From Schistocephalus solidus (lineage: Eukaryota > Platyhelminthes > Cestoda > Diphyllobothriidea > Diphyllobothriidae), in contig WEDG01001038.1 in the NCBI GenBank assembly GCA_017591395.1, forward strand, positions 62,001-126,000: a stretch of 64,000 nt of DNA, written 5' to 3'. Position numbers and translations under genes: made by a program. Shown here piece after piece: positions 57,220-64,000 of this stretch. The notes beneath the pieces are model-generated. The model worked only from the letters and a program-made list of their open reading frames with translations. It was not told the origin of the DNA and made no database searches. Position 1 is the first letter of the stretch. Each line of letters starts with the position of its first letter.

Positions 57220-60200
57220 TTCGGCACTTGGGATGTGTCCATCCTCTCCCGCATGGAAATTGGCATTCAACCCGATATTTATTCCCGCAGTTATAATCCT
57301 CTGCGTCTGTTCCACCGTAAAATAACCTGCGTAGAGATCGGATAGGATTATTTCTTTGAATAAACATGCCTTCTTTACAGCGAATATCGATGTTGTGCAC
57401 GCAGATCTCTCCACTATCCAAAAGTTTCTTCAATTAAGGTATATGTTCCTCATAAATAAGCCTTACAAATTCCTCCGTTTTCATGTCTCTTAAGGACGCA
57501 AATACATAAAATGTCATACCGTTTTACTTTGGTGGTGCGCTGGCTGCATAGAAGGTGATAGAAAGATCAATCGAAAGATTCAATTTTAGTCTGGTAAGGA
57601 TACGAAGTAATCTTTCCTCGTTTTCCCAAGTAATTCCATAACCAGTTTTGCACTCAACTGTCGTTGTCCCCTTCTTAACCATAGACTGTTTTGTGCGTAG
57701 GTGCACCTGTAAACGAGGACTTGGGAAACAGAACTCACCCGAAAACGAGCAAGTCAGGACTCGTATAGAACGCTCTCCAGGCACATTCTCATAATCTCGG
57801 CAGTGTGATTGATGCCAACTGCACTCTCCCGCATTCCCAAGTTGAGATCTCCAGCAGTCTTTTATGTGTTCTTTCAGAAGGTGCAAATGGATCTTACCTT
57901 TCGAACTAATTCTGGCACGCGGTAGCCTTCTCAAATAGGACACGAGTGAGCATCGATAAAGCCTGGAATTAAAAATTTAGAACCAGTGGATAGAGAATTA
58001 TGTGTAACTTTGTTATCTTACGCCGTAAGCAGCTGATCCAGTGTGCACTGTCTTTAGGAAAATCACTTCTATAAAGGACATCCATCTGAGACTTCATTCT
58101 CTATAAACTATTTTGGTTGGCTGCATAAATGCAGTCATTTAGTTTAATTATTTGACATCAAGTGATTAAAACTGAAGGTATGCAACGATTTTGCCTTTAC
58201 GTTAACGTATAGCAGAAGTACAAAAAAACACGTTCAATCCAAAGACAGCAAAACGTTCAAGAATATGACGTCGCAGACATAGTAGAGCATTTTTGCATTG
58301 CATTGAGGCTCTGTGCGTTGACCGGTACGTTCAATTCAAAGTATGCGTATAAAGAAAAGACGTCAATAGTTCACGCGAAATAATGATGCATGTAATTAAA
58401 TTACTTCTGCTAAAATTCACCATTTGTGCAATAAGTTAATTGTTTCTTTAAGTATACTATGTGAGGCTTGCCTTGCATAAAAGTATTTGGCTGGCCAAAT
58501 TATCCCTTTTCTTAAATGAGATAAGCAAAATCAAACCTCATTTTAAACACAACGAAGTATGGTTACGCGCGTACACAACGTTTCAACTGAAAAGCAGCCT
58601 TGTCCGTCTTTTATAAATGTCCGGAATTGCAGGAAACTCAACTTATAAACAGGAAATAATTTGTATGAGCTACCGATTTGTCAAAAGCGCTAGATAGACG
58701 GGATTATGCATGTCACTTTGTGTGCATATTTGGTCAAGACAGGCAGTCATCTCTCAGGCACCGTGGTGTTCCTCAGTAGTATAAAACAAGAGAGACTGGA
58801 ATAACCATTTCTGGCTCAATCACCATCATAAGCCAGTTATACGACACCCAGGTTGTGCAACAACCAGCTTTTATACTACTGGCTACTGTGTGGCTGCTGT
58901 CGGGGCTTGAGAATAGTCTTAAAGATAGAACGCGACGATGGAGCCCCATAATGGCTCTGTCAACATTCACCAAAAAAAAGGTCAATTTTAACATATGCTC
59001 ACGACCTGAAGACAAATTTATTTTGATTTCTCAATCGTAAACTAATGGTTATGCTCCGTTCAGCTCGCATTACATTGAAATGTAATCTTTTGAAATCACT
59101 CATGAACCAGCCAAAACCTTTTTGTGGTGGGATCTGATCTAATTGCTTAAAATTATGGTCTAGCAGGAAATGTTTGCACTGATTTGATATTGCCACTATT
59201 TGCTTTAAATGTCTGGATATATCAGAGACTGTTCATTTTTTTAGCCATATGTAGACATGGATATACAGCTTAAAAAGATCCTGCCTAAACAAAGTTAAAA
59301 TTATGTTAACTTGGGACTATGCTGACCAAATATCATAGAAAATACTACTAAAGTAGCATTAATATAAAGTTTTTAAAAAACCAAAGGAAGGCTATACGTT
59401 ATTGTGTAAATATAAATTATTCGTATCAGGTATTCTTACCAGGTAGTATTGTTCCACCTTGACAGTCAATTACTTTTGAGTACGTGTGCTTTAGGCAAAT
59501 AATATGGTGCTCCAGTCCGTAAGAAAGAATATTCCCATTGCTATTTGGAGTGGTGTAGAAATGGCGATCAAACATCACGACAAGAATTTATTGCAGATTC
59601 ATTTTTGGTTAAAATGATAAAATAACACACGCTATAGGATAAAACTGCTGAATTATTTCTATACTTGATTAGTTTTGTGAAGAGGAAATTGACTTGGGGT
59701 AAGAGATTCTGTGATGGTCTGCGCAAATAATTAGCTTCAATTATAATTGAGGTATTTACATTATGTGCATTATATATGTTCATTATTTATGTAAGTAAAT
59801 TTGCTGTCCTTACCTCCAAAAATACGTCGTTAAGGCAGAGAACTTAAAGCCGAACTCAAAATAACTAAATTTTCTTTATAGTTTGCGTCAGCACAAGTAG
59901 ATTTATGAAATATTGGTGTCTTTGCATTGAAATACGGAGAAACGTGACAACAGTGTCTCATAATTAGAAGAAACCTTATGGAAAACTTTATGCGCACTAA
60001 ATATGTTTCAGGTGTTTTTTCTTGTGTACTACTAGACCAAGGAAAGTTCTCAAAATTTATTCACAATCTATATTTTATCTTTATATAACCACTCAGAATG
60101 TGTCCATTTAAGGCTGTAAAATGACATCAGTTCTTGCACAAATTTTATAATTTTTTTTATTATAAAGATGAAAAAACCTTTCACTTCCTATCATTTGGTA

Positions 60201-62601
60201 GCATACATAATGAGACTACTCTTTCGATGTATGCATCGAACATAAACGTTTATATTCAAGAACACTTCGTCCTCAATCATAATAATCGAAAAATTTCTCT
60301 TCCTGAATTAAATTAACTAAATTCTTTCATCTCCCTGTGGACCTCCAATCACCTTCTCTAGTTTGAAAGGGCAAATCAGAATGAGGGACTTCCGTGGTCT
60401 CAGTGTATTTATACCACCTCGTGGATAACGATCAAAATTGAGAAAGATTCGGTCAAACTTTCAGTTAGTGAGTAATGAAAGTTATATTTAGACTGTCAAA
60501 ATGTACTGGTCCACAACGTAAGTAGGGTCTTAGCGTCTGTCCATGGTCAAAAGCTTAAAAGAAGGCAAGCAGTTAAATAGCATATTGCCCCACAATATGT
60601 TAACGGTCTTCTGATATTTTAAATAAATTGCTGATAATTTTGTCCTGTTTGGTAAGTTCCAGAAACTGACAAGTATCGATCTTCTTACATATGAATACGA
60701 AAAAAGAAAACCCAGACGTTAGAAAACGTGCCCCTGCGGTGGAATACTTCATTTTTTTACCGGTGAATTTACCTTGGGTTAGCACTCTTCTGAAATTCCA
60801 GTGTGCATGCTCACTTGAGCAAATATGTTAGCAACTTGTGCGTTTTTTCTTCCTGTAGAGATTTCGGTCAGATGGCATCTACCAGCAGACAATTCAATCT
60901 GTCAAAATACTTGTTAGCTTTTAATGACATTTGTCCGTTTTTTAGGCAAGAGAAGATTCTGTTTGCCTGTCAAGCAAGATAATCTCTTGACTGAAAGTAT
61001 GTTACCTAATTCGAGTGTGAATAAAGGTAATTTTTACAGCCCGAAGGTACACAGGATCATCGAATGCAAGTTGGTTAGAAAAAAATTTCTGATCTGGAAA
61101 TTAATTGTAGATCAGAAGGTGTGGCCGAAGTTCGCGCCTCATCAGACGAAAGCTTTTTGAGTGTAAGATAATAAATCAAACTCCGGTATGCCGGAAACTA
61201 TAAAATAGATCAAATAAGCCATTGCATTCGGAAGAAACTTAATTTCGCTAACAAATTCGGAATGAATCAAATAAATAATAAATAAATAAATAAATTGTAT
61301 ATTTAGGGCCCAGAGGGCCCCATCATTACAAACTTAGTACCATGGTTTAAATAAATACAAAGTGGATAATTGCTACACTATGTGAGCATCCATATGAACA
61401 GCAGAAATGAGTAGTATGGTAAACATATCCGATTCAAAAATATTTGCCATTTTTAAAACAAAAGTCAACAATCGTTGGCATATACGGTGAACTCGAAAAG
61501 AAGCAGTGAAAAAAAACTCCCAGGGTTTAATCGGAGGCGGAGTTCGGCGAGCCGCCAATTTAAAAAAAATAGGAGAAAAAAACTGCTTCACTAAAAAATT
61601 AATAGCTAAATGCAATGGGATAGTATTGTGATGTTGCTGACTGCGTATGAGGGTTCGGGACGCTCCTTGTCGGGTGAGAGGTAATATAGCAGTCAGAGCT
61701 ACTGTTTATAAACACCAGTGGAGGTGAGAGAGGACGAACTCATCGTAGACAACATGGTCGAAACGAAGAGGGGACAGTAGAGGTCACGAGATCATCATCG
61801 AGATGCGACCTTGCTGACTGTATAGTCCATCACCAAAGAGGTGAAACCATCAGAACCCACCTCGATCATCAACAGATCCTGGAGACTATCGTCAGGGTTG
61901 CAAATTCGAAGGAAAGTATCAAGGTTGTCAAGAGTTGGCAATGCTAGTTTAAAAGGAGGGGAAGAAAAAGTGAATGCAAAGATTGAATCTGCAGAGGATG
62001 ATGGAAAATATAATTAGTGACCCATTTTAGAAGGTCAAACCCTTTCCCGTGCTTAAGAGGGACTGTCAGACTTAAATAAAATTTTAACAAATCAGCTCGT
62101 GTAAACCAAGTTAACAATCGCCAAATTTAAAAGTTTATCCTTTTAAAAACAAGCTTACGTAAAGTTTTTTCTTTATTAGTGCATTTAAATATAAATCTCG
62201 GAGAATAAGTAGTAATATTGTTTCTGTATTCTACGTTGGCTGAATATTAAGATTTTAAACTTGATGTATCTTACAAGAATAGTGAAAAACAAACCTATAT
62301 TTACGCGGAGGTAATTGTTTCACCCACTTCTTTCGCTTATAGCCCGCAAGCACTATGGTTAAATATATTTGCTGTCAGAAACAACACGTTTCTACAAATA
62401 TTTAGAATCAAGTTAAGTCAAAGATTCATTAAATAGGCAAATAAAGTAAAGGATTTACCTGTTCAAAGTTATTGCATACTTTTCAAAAGAATCGGGCTCT
62501 CCGGTCACACAAAACATGTCATATCCATCAATTATGCATGGAAGTTGCCGCTTTCTGGTTACATTTACGATTTGTGATATGTTGCGTAACAAAATTGTCA
62601 T
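57220..62601 (-). pseudogene. AMDHD1: Imidazolonepropionase copy B, seven exons, inactivated
   Basis: Exons (minus): E1 62601-62459, E2 59540-59440, E3 57962-57898, E4 57858-57739, E5 57706-57520, E6 57486-57370, E7 57326-57220. Phases agree across all junctions. Diagnostic text: IDCQGGTILPGFIDAH, VKKGTTTVECKTGYG, DLSITFYAASAPPK, GEICVHNIDIRCKE, FTVEQTQRIITAGINIGLNA then NFHAGEDGHIPSAE, matching AMDHD1 (VDNIDVFCEKG, INFHGDE, KAAE). In-frame stops: TGA 57933-57931, TGA 57756-57754, TAA 57526-57524, TAA 57436-57434. The acceptor before ATG is lost (TTTAA for TTTAG), and HxH reads HSC. The intron after E6 is GC-AG, 43 nt; after E5 33 nt. Intron 1 contains a 5'-truncated family T insertion. The C-terminal third is absent: retroelement sequence takes over beyond 57220. 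Confidence 0.9.
61263..62030 (-). mobile_element. Family T insertion in intron 1 of copy B
   Basis: Copy A is continuous here (GGAATGACGC then GAAGG at 3990-4020), whereas copy B carries about 765 bp. Sense is minus: ORF remnant 61990-61766 (LPTLDNLDTFLRICNPDDSL), untranslated part, 3' tail of ATTT repeats at 61268-61300. It is 5'-truncated at about 62030, as expected of target-primed insertion. A palindromic GGGCCCAGAGGGCCC lies at 61306-61320. Confidence 0.75.
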
Positions 62602-63870
62602 TTAAAATGTTCGGATAGAAACGTTTTTCTTGTTATTTCTTTCCTGATTTTTGAAAAAATAAACACTTATAAAGGATACTGTTATATACAATGAAAAATT
62701 ATTAAGATTTCTGATGTCGTCATGTTACGGACATCTGTCAATACAACTAGAAACTTACTGACGGACCACGGTAGAAAACACTAAAGACTTTATTATATCA
62801 GATAGGGAAAAGATGGATATACCAATCTGCTAAATACCGCGTCCGTAAAAGTCGTTTCTGCCTCTTTTGTAAGAGAGACACCGGCCGGTAGTAAACCAAC
62901 ATCAAAGCAGTCAGATTTTGGTTTTTGCATTTGTCTTTAAAATTGTCCTGTTTTCTATATAGAATTTCATTTGTAGCCCGCTTAGGGAAGCACATAAAAC
63001 TTATGTTTACGCGAGTATACATATATGTGCTTTAGAGAGAACGTGTGAAATATCTTAAATATATATCTTTTCTTGAGATTTCTGTGTATAATTACGACTA
63101 TTTTCAGTAAAAAACACAAATTGTATGAAATTCTATAACCCTCTTCGTCTAAAATTCTAGGTTTATACAGTTTTAAAATGCGTATGTAATCTGTAGATTA
63201 ATATGCCGAAATCGGCAGCATGGAGGGCAAGAACTTTAGAGTACAGCTCTGTGTCATCTCAACCTATACAAAAAATGAACGTTTAAAATTTTTCCATTTA
63301 GGTCTCCGTGTTAAAGCAATCATGGTAAAGTAACGTAATACAACAAAAAATCCAAATGACAAATGCAAGTTGCATAAATATACTACTCAGGTAGGTCATG
63401 TGTACAATTGCCGGAAATAGTATATAAAAACAAAATTCAAATGACTTTGGTCAAATTTACAAACCTTTCATTTTATCATATTTTTGTGATTTTCCTCTGA
63501 TAAATTTTCCGAAGATTAGTTGGTCAACCACTAGCACCTGCACAGCGATAGACTTCGACTTCTAGATATTTAACCTGGCTCTCGAAATTTTACCACAGGG
63601 CTTCTATGCTTTCTATGTTTTCCGTGTTGCATTCCATTGTAAAATAGCTTTCCTTATAACGTTCAAATTGAATCATTTTATGTTTTAAAAATTGTAGCGG
63701 TTTAAATTATAGATATTTAGTCGAAACGTGAGTAAAATTCCGCCACTCCAGATTATATTTGCTAGCAGCAATTATGACGATTATGTTTCATGTGTAGAAT
63801 GTAGCGATTACAATCATTAAATAGAAGAAAAAAAACCATTTCCAATGCATTTTTATAAAAAGAAGGTTAG
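62602..63870. repeat. 5' flank of copy B, near-identical to 47615-48900
   Basis: Long exact stretches are shared with copy C, including GCCGAAATCGGCAGCATGGA and CTCGAAATTTTACCACAGGG; the alignment to 4586-5890 is weaker. No coding feature recognised. The homology continues through the CR1-like insertion to the window end. Confidence 0.85.
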
Positions 63871-64000
63871 AATTGCGTTGTAGCACGTTTCTGATATTGT
63901 CACCGACAAACCAGCACAGTACACTCCTGTACGCACTCGATTGAACCTCAGAAAATTTTGTTTCAGCCAACGAGTGGTACGACCTTGGAACTCGTTACCA

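Overview
This is eukaryotic DNA, very probably from a parasitic flatworm and most likely a tapeworm of the diphyllobothriid type. The evidence is short AT-rich introns of 32 to 43 nt, degraded non-LTR retrotransposons throughout, and an RTE-like retrotransposon with C-terminal C2H2 fingers that resembles, from memory, elements common in those tapeworms. The species call is inference; no database search was possible. There is no prokaryotic gene organisation, CRISPR array or operon.

The only recognisable host gene is an imidazolonepropionase (AMDHD1/HutI, histidine breakdown) on the minus strand, present three times in the same orientation. Copy A (1-4585, running off the left edge) has five open exons, but also a frame mismatch between exons 1 and 2 and a lost metal-binding histidine. 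Copy C (47509-48955) keeps part of exon 1 and is fused to a retrotransposon. Copy B (57220-62601) has seven identifiable exons and four in-frame stops. Their 5' flanks are homologous too, so this is a segmental duplication. Shared and private insertions order the events: A separated first, then B and C.

Layout: 1-5.9 kb copy A; 5.9-15.7 kb CR1/Jockey-like LINE fragments; 15.8-17.5 kb the best preserved LINE endonuclease plus start of RT; 17.5-19.3 kb a gutted Ty3/gypsy element; 19.4-26.7 kb a pair of large inverted repeats enclosing a CACTA-like transposase pseudogene, a DUF4806-like second ORF, palindromic 23-bp direct repeats, a tRNA-derived element and LINE pieces; 27.1-28.4 kb a 685-bp tandem duplication carrying an exon-like ORF; 30.3-34.2 kb AT-rich DNA with nothing recognised; 34.3-47.5 kb an array of broken RTE-like LINEs with a C-terminal zinc-finger tail, a Penelope-like fragment and a nearly identical 1.54-kb tandem duplication; 47.5-49 kb copy C; 49.3-57.1 kb more LINE fragments; 57.2-64 kb copy B.

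The genes do not form a working pathway. The window records a decaying metabolic gene duplicated among mobile elements, most of which carry stops, frameshifts or catalytic substitutions. I did not find a convincing new biological system. The items most worth checking are the AMDHD1 copy series with its lost HxH motif, the zinc-finger LINE with shared FTED and deletion signatures, and the CACTA/DUF4806 island inside the inverted repeats.
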